Source of the DNA: Mansonella perstans
Lineage: Eukaryota; Nematoda; Chromadorea; Rhabditida; Onchocercidae
NCBI GenBank assembly: GCA_037074765.1
Contig: JBAMDO010000089.1
Location: forward strand, 62,001 to 126,000
Direction: 5' to 3'
DNA: 64,000 nucleotides
In this document: positions 37,195-54,168 of the stretch, one piece after another
Numbering within the stretch: the first letter of the stretch is position 1
Layout of the letters: each line of letters begins with the position of its first letter
Made by a program: the position numbers and the translations under genes
Notes under the pieces: model-generated
Databases searched by the model: none
What the model saw: the letters and a program-made list of their open reading frames with translations, nothing else
Told to the model about the DNA's origin: nothing

Positions 37195-40157
37195 TTATAA
37201 TATTTTACGAATTTTTCATTCTTACTTTTTAATCTTGTTTCTTATCATTTTTGTTGATTTTTCAAAGAAATTATTATTATTTTTTGCTTTGTTTTTTTTT
37301 TAAATTTGAATTATTTTTCTGAACACTATAATTGTTAGCCTTTGTTGTCTATTTTTGATTAAATTTTTGCTTCTGTTGATGGTCATTTTAGTCGATGATT
37401 GAGATGGATAAGATTTTTTGCATTGCTAATTTATAGGTTTGCGGGCAATAGGATATGAATTGAAGTTTTAAACTTCATTCGATGATGTGGTTTGTAGAGA
37501 GATTGTTTTTAACAGTACTGCTTTTTGATTATAAAAATTTCATTAGTTTAATTTCACTAGCAGTGTATTGTAATACATGTCTTATAATAATTAAATCTTC
37601 GTTTTTGAAGTGCACTTCTAACTTCTTTTCAATGCCTTTTTGATATGAAACGATTGAAATTTGTTTCAGTTATCTCCGATTTCTCTTTATGATTTTCAAA
37701 TCATGAGAATAGCAAATTTTTTCACACAATAAAAATTGTTATAGGATGCTAAAAACTCAAATTGTCAACTCAAAAATTAATATCTTATAATCGGTTGATT
37801 GTTGAAATAATTTATAATAGTCAATAATCAGTATCTTTCTAAAATTTTTAAACATTCCAAACTTTCAAAGTATTTCACTTATGTATTGAAATCAATCCAT
37901 CATATCAGCTTTTCAATTTGTATCGAATATTGTTAACCATATGAACTAAATATAGCAATGACTTTATAAAGCAATACGATTGTTTCAAAATATATACAAT
38001 TACAATTAAAGTCATTGCTCATTTAAATAAAATTCATATGCTCACTTTTTTTTGTTCTTTCTTTTTCTTTTTTATTGTATGAGCATCTGAATAATTACTT
38101 CAGGATATATAATATCTTGCAAACGAAGTATTCATAGATGGTGATTGTAAGTATTGGCAAATATTGGCATGATAATTCATAACTACATAGCTATATTTGA
38201 AAAAAAACCTATCCAGTGATTATAAGATATTCAAAATTGTAGTCTATTCGATTTCAACCACAGTTAGCAAGCTTTTTTTTCCTTCCAAAAAAAAAATATG
38301 ATAGATCACAGGATGACATATGATGTGCCATGATAACTTATTTGCTTATTTGTATTTAATGATTTCTTTTCTATACTTTTTTTCTGTTTGCATCTACTTT
38401 TTTTTCGGTAATATGAATAAATTTAAAAAAACAGCTAGAAAAGCTGCAAAATCATCATTAAATGAATTTGAATCTCTCTCTCTCTCTTAAAAAAAAAAGA
38501 AATCCAAACTGGCCTTCTCATACTTCAATCAGTTTCTTCTACCTCTATTAAAAATCTTGTATCCTTATTGTTCTGTAATTTTTTCAATTAATTTTTTAAT
38601 TCATATGGAAATCCATTGTAGATCAGTTTTTTCTTTTAATTTATGGAAATTATTTATTTTACAGTAAAATTATTATTGTGAAAATTTCTTGTATTATTTT
38701 GACATATTAACTTCAATAATAATTACTCTGTTTTGTGATTGGAATTTAATCCGTCATTGATGTTTGATCAATTAGCAAGTAACACTATTTTGAATGCATT
38801 TTTAAATGCATAATAAAATTTGAAATAAAATTTAATAACAGTAAAATAAATATGTTACTGCACTTTATTTGTATAGTTTTTATTAAAAATAAAATGTATT
38901 TTTCCTTTTTTTTATAAAACATTCGAAATAGCTAAATTGGAATTAATTGTACATTTTAAAATAGCCTTACATAATTTTATTAGCATAATTTACAATTGAC
39001 AAGTTTTGAGCCAATTAATTATTTGATAAATTATTAGCGGTAACAGTGGTAGTAATAGGTACTACTTTTCTCCAAAATCTAACACTAATTCTATAAGTTC
39101 TACAGTTAAGTACACAAATATTGCATGTAAAAAAAAATATATGTAGATTGATTTTTTTCCCCTCAATTATTTTATCAATTAGTTTCATCTTTTAATTAAT
39201 TAGTTTCAATCAGCAAGGAAATAAAAAATAGTTGAGAGGATAATTTAGCCTATTTTGCAGGTACTCATAAAGCAATTGGAAGCCTATTCCTTTTGCAAAT
39301 ACTCATAGCATAATTGCAAGCCTATTCTTTCCAACGCTATATTGACCATATATGTTTTAAGGCATATGCAATAATATGTCATTGATTTCTTAATTAAAAA
39401 TTTGTAAACTAGTCTATCAAAAACGGAAGAAAAAATTAAGATAGCGTGTACAGCGTTTTAAATTTCTAGCCTTCACATAACATAATATTCAGTGGGTAAG
39501 ATGAGTCGTGTCGGAAATACTGGGGAATCCTTTTTTTTTTTAATTAAAAGAAAAACATTGTTAATGAAAAGTTGTAGAATAATTGGGTTCTAGCTATTCC
39601 ATTTCTGTTCATATGAATTAAGAAATAAAACTAATAATCGATGTGAGAAAGTAATTATAGTTGCTAAATTTTTAATTTTCTGCATCCTTCGCATTCATAT
39701 AAGAACTTTTAAATTTTTCATTCTATTTATTAGAGCAAAAAAAAACGAGGGCAGAAATAAGGATCTCTCTTTCAGAGATATTAAAATAGTAAACTTAATG
39801 ATTAAATTGCAAAAATTAAGTTTGAACTAAAACAGATTAAGGGAAAATCTTGAACTGAATGAATGGTTGAATGATTAAATCATATTTTTTTTTAGCTCCC
39901 GAAATATAATGAAAAATAATTGACTAAGTTAAAATATATTAGAAACTTATAACAATAAACTTTATATGTCAAAAGGTTGCTGCTCCCACCAATGCGACAG
40001 TTATTTTGTTGCAATGACAAACAGGTATGAACTTTTTCTTCGATTTCAAACAAAGAAAAAATCAATTAAAATTTTAAGTACACGTTTTGTTAATTCCAAA
40101 TGATGATGTGTACACGATTGTCCTAAACATGTGTGCGACTTGCTACTTTTTGATCTT
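37195..40157. other. Intergenic region between convergent ZIP11 and let-70
   Basis: About 3 kb with the 3' ends of both genes. Contains homopolymer runs and a roughly 40-bp tandem pair at 39250-39330 (units with TTTTGCA..TACTCATA and AAGCCTATTC). No gene was seen. Confidence 0.6.
39250..39330. repeat. Tandem pair, about 41-bp unit
   Basis: CCTATTTTGCAGGTACTCATA..GCAATTGGAAG and CCTTTTGCAAATACTCATA..ATAATTGCAAG, each followed by CCTATTC. Confidence 0.75.
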
Positions 40158-45019
<4,862 letters not shown>

Positions 45020-47110
45020 ATGCGGCCAACTCGGATGTTATTACGTAATGTACGTCGTACGTACATGGAATTAGACTATGCTAGACACATGCCAAAAGAA
45101 TATATAGAAAAAGTAAAACGTACAGTTCCCAAAAAAGTTTACACTAATCGTTATGGTGCACCTGATATTGTGCGTTGGACGTAAGCTCTTTTAATATGCA
45201 GCAGATTTGTTAAATGAGACTTAAAATATTTAAATTATCATAAATTTCGAATAGGGATATAGTTACTCAGTTTTATTGTTTTAAAATTGGATATTCAATA
45301 AACATATCTAGTAAAATGCTATACAGAATAGTTAATTTTGTTGAATATCAATATAATCTTATTCTGTATTCTTCATTTTATTTAATTTTGTTTGATTAGT
45401 TTTTCCTTTTTGTTTTTTTGAGATTATTCAAACATTGAGGTGCGCTGTTCTCCAAACATTATTTTATGGAAGTAATTGTTTTTTTGAATTAGAAAGATTT
45501 TTTTTTGGAATTAATGAAAATATACTATGAATGGACGTATGTATCTTCAGATTGCATCCCGATGATTACATACCATCTGATAGACGCCCATGGGAATTAG
45601 ATGTATTCGACAAAAATATGAAACGAGCACATGAATATCACCAGCACAAATTAATGCATAAATTCTTCCAGCTAAGGTAATTTTATTTTCTCTTTCAAAA
45701 GAAAATTTTCAAAAAAATGAGAAGATATTGCAGTTGTATACAATAAGTATTTATTATATGTTTATAATTGATAGAATTTGAGTGTTGAAATTGTTAAGCA
45801 AACTTAGTACATATAAATTAGTCGATTAAACTTATCATTTAGATCGAAGAAGGAAAGAGTGAAACATGAACTTTGGATTTAGTGAGTTTTTATTTAAAAA
45901 TTTTATTTATGATAATTGGTAGTATTTTAAGGCACGAGGAAAAGGTAGCCATTCCAGCCGAAGAATGGACGATATTTCCAGGTGATTTGGTGCAGGTAAT
46001 GGTTGGCAAGGACAAAGGCAAAACGGGAGTTGTAGCACGTGTTAATAAGGAAACCAATGCTGTATTTGTGAGAGGAAGGCACACTGTAAGCTTTGATTGA
46101 TATTCTTATCATTATCAATCAATAGAATATTGATTGAAGTTTTGTTATTACTAAGTTCTTTATTTAAGTGGATTATATATAGTTTCCTATAATCTAATGA
46201 TTTTTGTATTTGAATTTAAAGTTTTTGCAGAAACTTGTCAACGATCTCGAAAACTTTACTGAAAGCGGCGAGAAGTCTTTTTATCGGCAAAATGAACAAC
46301 CTCTGTATATTCATAAAGGACAAGTGAAGCTAGTCGATCCTAGTGATAAGTATGTTTATTGTCGATCAAAATCTAATTAGTTCAGTTCAATTCTTTTTTA
46401 TTCAGAGCTGTGATGTGAGTGCAATCTGCTTCTTACTTACTGACATCATCGGAGGCTAAGTACGACTTTAAATTCGTTTTCAGAAAAAAATCGCATGTTT
46501 AGCCTCTATCATTTTTTTCAATTCATCTCATAGTCAGTTGCTTGGTATTCTAACTCTCTGCTTTACTTTTTTATTTCAGTGAACCTTGTGAAGCGCATTG
46601 GGTGTTGAATGAGGAAGGAAATGAGTATATCAGAATCAGCAAAAGATCCAAATTCCAAATTCCAGTGCCACAGTTAGCTCGAGCTACTTCGGAATATATC
46701 AGTCCTGATCGATATGTCGGTATGTTCGTTTAATTTTCGAGTGGCTCTAAATATCCTAAAGAAACTTAGTTTCACATCTTTTTCAGGTAAGTTATAGATT
46801 ATTAATTTTCTCCTTCTAGTTTATTGTAATATGCGAGTAGAATCGAACAAAGAACAAAGTTTTGAAAAGCTCTCAAAATTCCTTGAAGACTATTTCCAGG
46901 CACTGGGATGAAAAATTATTTACTCATCACAGTAATAGTTTATCATAACTTTTTGTTTATGCTGTTACAGAGGCGGAAGGTAAAGATACACCCGCGGAAG
47001 TTGTTTTGGAAAATACTTACAAACCTGTGCTCAAATCATTTGAGGAAGAAATTGCGGATATAATGGGTATTCAAGATAAGCGTAAATTACAGCCAACATA
47101 TTGGTACTGA
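45020..47110 (+). CDS. mrpl-24: Mitochondrial large-subunit ribosomal protein uL24m (MRPL24)
   Basis: Component of the mitochondrial 39S ribosomal subunit, assembling early on 16S rRNA in the matrix. Exons: 45020-45180, 45551-45676, 45932-46085, 46231-46349, 46580-46719, 46971-47110; 840 nt, 279 aa. Seen: a basic N-terminus (MRPTRMLLRNVRRTY) consistent with a mitochondrial targeting sequence, KNMKRAHEYHQHKL, then a KOW motif at about residues 110-140 (FPGDLVQVMVGKDKGKTGVV, NKETNAVFVRG), PLYIHKGQVKLVDPSD and KRSKFQIPVP, with an acidic helical C-terminus ending PTYWY. Phases join at every intron. It is the upstream member of an operon-like pair; the next acceptor lies 175 nt after its stop. Confidence 0.95.
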
Positions 47111-47284
47111 TCTAGTTTTCCAGATTGTATAGCAAGATTCTTACTTGTAACATTGGAAAATTGAACTTGTAGTAATTTGATATTTCCATTGTTGGGTTAT
47201 ACAAAATTGTCCCATATATGTTCAGTTATTTGAAACTGCAAGTAAGATTTTGGGCATTAGCTTAACAGTAATGATTTTTTTCTA

Positions 47285-47302
47285 GCACATGAAGATTATG
47301 CT
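47285..47302 (+). other. Candidate intercistronic trans-splice acceptor
   Basis: GATTTTTTTCTAG ends at 47285, 175 nt downstream of the mrpl-24 stop and 17 nt upstream of ATG 47303. A closer ATG at 47289 opens only five codons before TGA. The spacing matches nematode operons, where downstream cistrons begin 100-400 nt after the upstream gene and receive a spliced leader. Confidence 0.45.
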
Positions 47303-49451
47303 ATGAACCGTCTAGTGGGTTATTGTTATCATGTTTTCATCTTCGACAATATACATCGATTTGTATATACCTTGTATAAATTAATCAGTGATAAAATGAT
47401 AGAAACTGTGTCGTCTAATGGATTTCAATGCCACATAATCATTGAGTTGGGCAAACTTAGGGTGAAGTGGCAAAGATTAGTCGACGTAATGGAAGAATGT
47501 GCTATATTTGTGCAATTAAAAGCAAGATAGAAGATGAAATATCCTGCAATAAAAAAAAATTAATGGAAAAGGAAAAAATCGATTTGCACTTACTCGATCA
47601 TTGGATCCAGCGTGATAAATGTAAATATAAACATTTATTTTCAGAGAAAATGCCGGAATCTAAGGTATATATTCAACCATATTTGACTTAATAGAGCGGT
47701 TAAAAAAAGTTGCTAAAATTTCCTTTGTCTATTTTCCATGCAAGGTGATAATAACTGATGTGGAAAAGGCATTTCTACAAAATAGCTCTACATCGTTTTG
47801 TAGAAAATTGCACTCGATTTCTGTGGTTAAGAGACAATTAGAAAAACCAGGTAACGGAAGAAAATTTCAAATGTTACATTTCCATATTTGCGTTGCTTTC
47901 AGAAATAATGATGATTTATGTAAAATTAACTACTCTCATTTTTTTTTTTTTTTTTTTTAATTCAAAAATCAGTATAATTGGAGCATTTTTTTTAACATAG
48001 AAGTTGAAAATAATTATTACCCGTTATAAATGTATGTGATAGATGTTTTGTCAAATTTTATTAACCCTATTTATTGTTAAACTAATTAATAGTTAATTAA
48101 TTATTACTCAATAAAGCAAGGAATGAGTGATTTTATGATACGAGATTTTTGTAATCTATTTTGGAACTAACAAAATACATTGAAATAATTAGCAAAACGA
48201 TTACTGAAACAAGTAGAAGCTAGCAGCTGGCTGACGTGAAGTAAATTTGGCAAAAATCTTACAGGTATTATTACAATAACAAAAGATTTTTTTTTCATTT
48301 GATAGCAATGTCAAAGTCCAAAGAGTTTTTGAAAAAAAAAAAAGAAAAAGAAAGATAAATTTTATTGATATCTAAAATTAATGTATTGCTTCAGCAAAAA
48401 GATTAAATTTGTGCACTGTAGTAAGTTGAGGTAGAGTTAGCCAACAGTTGTACTGTGTAGGATGTAGAAGATAATTACTGTTAATCAATGTTATGCTGAA
48501 ACTTAGCACGCTATTTTTTTTTAATAGAAAACATCGTTAGTATATCAGCACTTTAAGCTTGGATATAGAGCTCAATTGCTTCTGCTTTTTTGCTGTAAAA
48601 ATATTTAATTTTACATGTCAAATTGGAGGTGTTAATTATTTAAAAGAATATGCAATAGAGCTGAATAATCCCATACCCATGAAATTTTGACATTTGAGCA
48701 GCGTACAATATTCTATTCGATATTTGAATAAAATACAACAATTAATAATTAAAAGCATTATTTACTTAAACCGGAAATCTATACAACCAGAATTACTGCA
48801 ATAAAAAGAAGAGTGATACAATGTAAATGTCGTTATTATTTTTCCATTGAAAATTAGAATATTTATGCTTAATTATAAAACAAAAATCAATTCCTTAGCT
48901 TCTTTCATGAAGGAAAATATTACGACATTACTTAAATTTTTTTCTGTGTACATTGTTGATTTTGTTGTAAAATCAACAATATGTAATCATTTACTGTGGA
49001 GCATTCTATGAGATCAACGATTCGTGATAATTCCAAAAGTTCTTATCTTTAAAGATGGCATTCCTAATTAGTTGCTTTTTTCATTTTCCATTTTCGCTCG
49101 TATATTTCTTTTTATATGGTATTTTGCTGCATTTTTTCTCTGTTTTTTTCTTTTTTGTTAAATTACTTATTTGTTATTAAGTTATTGGTAACAATATTTT
49201 ATGCATTTTAACAAAAAAAACAAATAACAGAAAAGGAAATGACAAAATGTAATAAAAGTCACGACATATTCTGTGAATTTCAAAGTGATCTCACGGTTGC
49301 TGATAGAACTGTGACAAAATATTCTCAAAGTAGCTCGCAAAAATGTAATAAGATGAAGTCTTTTACATCACTATCAGAATATCAGAAATCTTCCATATCA
49401 ATTCATCATTATACATGTAATGTACATGTATATTGTATATTGCATCTATGA
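47303..49451 (+). CDS. Unrecognised protein, about 180 aa, downstream of mrpl-24
   Basis: Function not recognised. Supported exons: 47461-47664 (68 codons), 47745-47850 (35 codons plus 1 base) and 49231-49451 (2 bases, 72 codons, stop). Phases join across both introns. A short first exon 47303-47314 (MNRL) ended by donor GTGGGT would give 180 aa, but the start is uncertain because the frame is closed immediately upstream of the acceptor at 47460. Seen: a CYIC pair in RRNGRMCYICAIK, several further Cys (ISCNK, RDKCKYK, SFCRK, KCNKSH, IFCEF), Lys-rich charged stretches and a Ser/Thr-rich C-terminal part (KSFTSLSEYQKSSISIHHY). No signal peptide or membrane segment. The Cys/His spacing is not a zinc-finger pattern I know. 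Intron 2 is 1.4 kb and could hide another exon. It converges on the GT31 gene with a 24-bp gap. Confidence 0.62.
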
Positions 49452-49475
49452 TATTAATTAATAGTAAAGTTTTGC

Positions 49476-52408
49476 TTATCTTGATTTATAATATAAGTAG
49501 TAATTAATAAATGATGGAATGGATCGCATTTTTTTAAATTTCTGCCAAAATAATTCGAGGATATTAAAATTTGTTTGCCTGTATTTTAAACATTTAATTT
49601 CGCGTAATTTTCTGTAAAATTTGCGAAGATCATACGAATTAGAAAATGATGATGCTGCAACAAGTTTCGATCGATTATACTGATCACATTCCCAATGATC
49701 TGGTAAGTGCTAAACAAACAGAAGTACGTTTTAATTTTATTTCTTAAATACGATCCTTACTTCAATTTTTTTCTTTTTGATTTATATAAGAATAAAGGGA
49801 TCAGATTCTTTACCTCTTGCAGTGCATTTATTTTAGCCCTGAATTGTTAGTTACTTTTCGTTTCAAGATAATAAAAAAAAAAAAAAAACGATAATAAATT
49901 GATGAATTTTTTTCAAAAATTTCTAAAATTTAGAAATAGCAAAGTTGCTTCAACATTCTTTTACCTGATTATTATTGGCGGAATACATGAAATTGATATT
50001 AATACGTTTGACACCAGCAGCTTTAGCAACAACACCGGTATAAAAGATATCTTCCAATTTCAGCCAAATGGTGATCGGTAATGCTTGCCATATTTTCCGG
50101 AATGCTTCTATTGGTATAATATACATCATACCAAGTGCAAATGGTGGATAAAATTCATGTGGATAACATTTATAAGGCATGTAACTAAAATATTAAATAT
50201 TATATTAGCAGTACTTCATTCACAATTGCAAAATGTGGACATTCAGGTTATTTGTCCTTTTTTTCGTGAAACAAAGCAATAGTACTTCAACACAAAATTA
50301 AAAATGAGACATAAAAAATATCGCACTATTTATTCGTTCGTCCCCTAATGACTTGACCATTGTAATGTATAGCTCCATAAATATGAGTTAAATTTGAAAA
50401 TGAATTAGCCTGTTGATTAAGACGATTCAAATCGAGTACGACATCATCATCTACTTTGATATAATATGTAACATGTTCGCAGTATGTTTGTTTGAAATAC
50501 ATTGCTGCATAAACCTAATAAATTTAATTTCCAGATAATTAAAAATAAATAATTTGGAAAATTATTTTTGAAAAATTTAAAAATGAATCAACAGACAACG
50601 ACCTGAATTGTGTAAAACAGATAAAAATTGACCTGATGAATTCAATCATCCTGTAAAACTTATTAATTCAACCTTAAGTGTTAGAGTATCATAAATATCC
50701 GTAATTGAGATGACAATTAAATCATTGTATTTCTTGCTTTCTTTAATAATTTTCATCATTACTGTAATATCATCTTGTATTCCTACCAGAAAGTATGCAG
50801 CAATAAATCCATCCTGCAAGAATTGAATTGATAGGATTTAAAATGAATCAAAGCGGCAATATTTTGTTTAATTTTAAATTTTCTAAATTTGCGCATGAAA
50901 TTAAAAAAATGATCAAGAGCATTATAATTTTCATTACTGTATAACAAATTTATCAGACAATTTGATTAATCAATAAGCCATATTATTTACAAAAATTTGC
51001 AACTCTTATATGTTTATACATATATGTTTGTTGGATTATTAAATAGCTATGAAATATTTTAAAAATTCAAAGTTTATGGATAAATTTGATCACTTTCAAA
51101 ATCAGCGTATTTTTTACTAGCACAATAAAGGAATCACTTTTTTTAAGGCCTTTATTTTTCCCTCTCCTAGTAAATTTATTCCCTGTCTCTGAATACTTTT
51201 TTTTTTTGAAATAAACATACCCTTAAAATATTGGAATTATTAGGGTTAAGCCATGTATCTCGGATTGCATTACGGATATCAAATGATGCTGTCCTTGAAA
51301 TGATTACAATCAAATATTTTGATCCTTCTGAATAAAGAAGAAAATAAGAAATTTCAGTATTGAATTATTAATTTCAATAATATTAAATCGTTTTATTAAT
51401 TCAATTTTATTAATTCAGTCTGATTACAATGAATCGGAATTTCTCCGGCTTTTATGATTATCTGTAAATTAAAAAAAAAGTGGAAGCTTTTAAATTTTAT
51501 GATTGAAAAAAATTTTTAAATTGAATATTCATTTTTCCTCAATAAATATTGATCATTCTTTCTTTTTTTTGATTAAAATTTTAGTTGACGGCTTGGTGCT
51601 AATTAATCACTTATAAAAATGTACAAACCTTTACATGCTTCTACATTTGGAAGTATTATAAGAGATGACCTAATCGATTGATCCATAAATTCCATTGTAA
51701 AATTTTTACTTGCATTAACGTTAGCCCAAAATTCACGTAAATCACGCAAATGATTGTTTTTGCTCCACATTCGATTAAGCGAAACTATAATGAGCACTAA
51801 AAAAAAAAATTGAACATTAGAGTACTAAATTTTCGTAATACATTAATGATATTATGTTAACAAATCGATTAATTTTTATCGTTCATTAAAATTTTTTTAA
51901 ATTTTAAAAAAGTTTAAATTTTGTACACTTGCCATATTGATTAATTACAAAATTGTGTATTTTATTTTAGACTGCTCAACTGCTTGGCTAGCTAATATTT
52001 CTTGTTTAAAATATTAACACTAACTAGGAATTACAGTAATAAACATATGATAAAGGAAAAATGTTTTATTTCTATGAACATTTTTTCTTCTCTTAAATTT
52101 ATAATTTTATTCAAACTTTGAACTTTTTTTAACTTTTGCTAAGGATTTAAAAACTTGAATTAATTCGCTCATTCAAAAAAAAAATTTCATTCATTTAATT
52201 AAAAAAAATTTAATTAAAAAATTTAGAAATGAAAATAATTTTAAATTTGTCAATTCTGTACTTAACTTTTCGAAATTTAAATTTTTAATGCAAAATTTTT
52301 TTAAAAAAATTAAAAAATTTAAAGCAGTAATTAGTTAAGCAAACCTCCAATAATGAAAACGATGGAAATATTTATTTTCTTCCTCAGTCGCTTTTGAAAA
52401 TATAACAT
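49476..52408 (-). CDS. Galactosyltransferase-like type II Golgi enzyme (GT31 family, PF01762)
   Basis: Predicted beta-1,3-hexosyltransferase (galactose or GalNAc type) acting in the Golgi lumen on glycolipids or glycoproteins; the acceptor cannot be told from sequence. Exons: 52408-52345, 51796-51629, 51327-51221, 50813-50673, 50514-50327, 50184-49965, 49709-49476; 1122 nt, 373 aa. Seen: short basic cytosolic end (MLYFQKRLRKK), signal anchor at about residues 12-29 (ISIVFIIGVLIIVSL), SASF-like start of the catalytic domain (YLIVIISRTASFDIRNAIRD, TWL), the nucleotide-sugar DxD region KVDDDVVLDL with DDD at 182-184, YPPFALGMMYII, and the LEDIFYTGVVAKAAGV motif (267-282). The last exon (HLPDHWECDQYN to YYLYYKSR) is open for 77 codons. 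The donor TA|GTGCGA of exon 5 is unusual but joins in frame to YMPYKCYPHEFYPP. Related C. elegans enzymes include bre-2, bre-5 and sqv-2; orthology is not claimed. Confidence 0.9.
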
Positions 52409-53254
52409 TTCGTTATATGAGAGCAACCAACCAATGTAAACCATGCAATCGTTAAAGCAATGAAATTATCTTGTAAAAATCTTGTAAAATAAAAAAAAAA
52501 AAGAAAAAAAACAAATATGCAAATTAACAACGAATGCATCACATAGCATACATCTTTAACTTGCTATATTTGCATTTTATCTTGCTATATATGCAATGTT
52601 AAACTTATTAAAGGAATGATTTATTATTGTCTATCAATGAATGTATTATTATTGCCTCACTATGCAAACATTATTAACTTACCTTTTTTGCATTATATCT
52701 TGCTCTGAATGCACTGTTTTTTTTTTTTTTTTTGAAGACTTTAAATTGCTTAGAGAATTGACATGAAGGAATTACGTTTGGATCCATCGAATGGTCAGCT
52801 ATTGATGTAGAACTACTGGCACGGATCAGTATCGTCTCTCGATTTGGCATTACATGAGATGGAGTGATTGTTGAGCGAATAAACGATTTGGTATAAATCC
52901 CAAGAATATGCGGATAATCATTCAAAATCTCTGATTATTCAAAATTCAAAAATTAAATAGAAAATTACTTTTCATGATTGAAAAATTATCATGCACGATT
53001 GTCACGCAATACAATTCAATGCAAAAAATCGTGAATGAAGCATCTTTTTGACCATTGGCTGATATCTTTTTGACCGTTGCCTGCCAATGTAATAGATTTT
53101 TTGAGCATACGATATATATATATCCATTGGGTGTGATTCAGTAAAACAGTTAAATAAATTAAATAATTCCTTTTTGCTTAAATTTCTATAAACTTGTCAA
53201 AACTGTAAATATGATTGAATTGAAAGAAACAAATTCAAAGCAACAGAGAGATTG

Positions 53255-53720
53255 GCTATGAGTCCTGAACGAAAAGGTTAGTCTTTTATGCTGAAAGATC
53301 AAATAGAATTTCAATCAAAGATCAAAAAGATTAGCAGAATTTTTTTATCACATGGAAACATTCATTAAATTACTTTAATTTACATTTTTTGCAGAAACAT
53401 GGAGAATCAAAAATCAACATTGTTACCAGCCGCTATTAAAGATGCAAAAGGAATATTTTATCTTTGGTTAAGGGAAGTTAATAATAAAGTTTGCTGTGTT
53501 GCCTGACATAATAAAGGTTTATTGGTGGCAATAATATTGGAGAATTTCATGTTCCAGTAAGAGATTAAACTGAAGATGAAACTGGAGCTGGAAATGGCGA
53601 AACTGTCGATCGTCGAGATCTGTGAAAGGCTCAAGTGTTACAGTAAAGGGGAACCCGATAAAATGGTGGTGTGATTCATAACAGAAAATTGGAAACATGG
53701 CCACATAATTGAAGGATGGA
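53255..53720 (+). pseudogene. Coding-like block with broken frames, unknown family
   Basis: The stretch is richer in G+C than its flanks and holds peptides that look coding but in different frames: MENQKSTLLPAAIKDAKGIF (53400-53504), TEDETGAGNGETVDRRDL (about 53571-53622), then GSSVTVKGNPIKWWCDS (about 53629-53678) after a one-base shift. A donor-like AAAAGGTTAG at 53271 and acceptor TTTTTTGCAG at 53394 flank the first part. I do not recognise the family. It could be a pseudogene or an actively spliced gene that I have failed to assemble. Confidence 0.25.
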
Positions 53721-54021
53721 TAAACAATTCATCATTTTAAACATAGAGAAACATTCCTTATGCGATGAACCCTTTATTTGGAAATCTTAACAAGCTTTAT
53801 GCTAGAATTTTGTAATACGATTGATTGCTTGTAGCATGTAAATTTTCTCGGTTTTTCCGATATTTCAGAGCGGAAGAAATTATACTTCGAGGATATTGTA
53901 CTTTTAATATTATAAGAAATTATGCGAAATTGTAGAAATTATTATGTAAAGTTATTCTATGAAATATTATTATATTCACTGAATGAAAGTATAGAAGGAA
54001 ATTATATTTTTGAAATTTTAG

Positions 54022-54168
54022 AAATGCTTCAATACTCATGACTATGATGAAGGTGCACTCTTCGATTTAAATACCCAAGTTCGAGATAATTAAATGCTTC
54101 GACCCAGAGTTTCAACTGCTATGCCTCGAGGTGAAGTTTTGGAACGTCAGTCAAAATTTGTGGGATAA
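54022..54168 (+). pseudogene. 49-codon coding-like exon with one internal stop, unknown family
   Basis: After an acceptor (GAAATTTTAG ending 54021) one frame reads KCFNTHDYDEGALFDLNTQV then RDN, a TAA at 54091-54093, then MLRPRVSTAMPRGEVLERQ and SKFVG before a stop at 54166-54168. Composition (Arg, Asp, Glu, Pro, Gly) is unlike the Lys/Asn/Ile/Phe background of random frames here. It may belong with the block at 53255-53720. Inside it, 54064-54085 matches the nematode SL1 leader at 19 of 22 positions (see findings). Confidence 0.3.

Noticed and set aside
49679..49702. Plus-strand ATG-rich stretch with a strong GTAAGT at 49703
   Set aside because: The minus strand here is the last GT31 exon, open for 77 codons with sensible composition; the donor has no downstream plus-strand partner.
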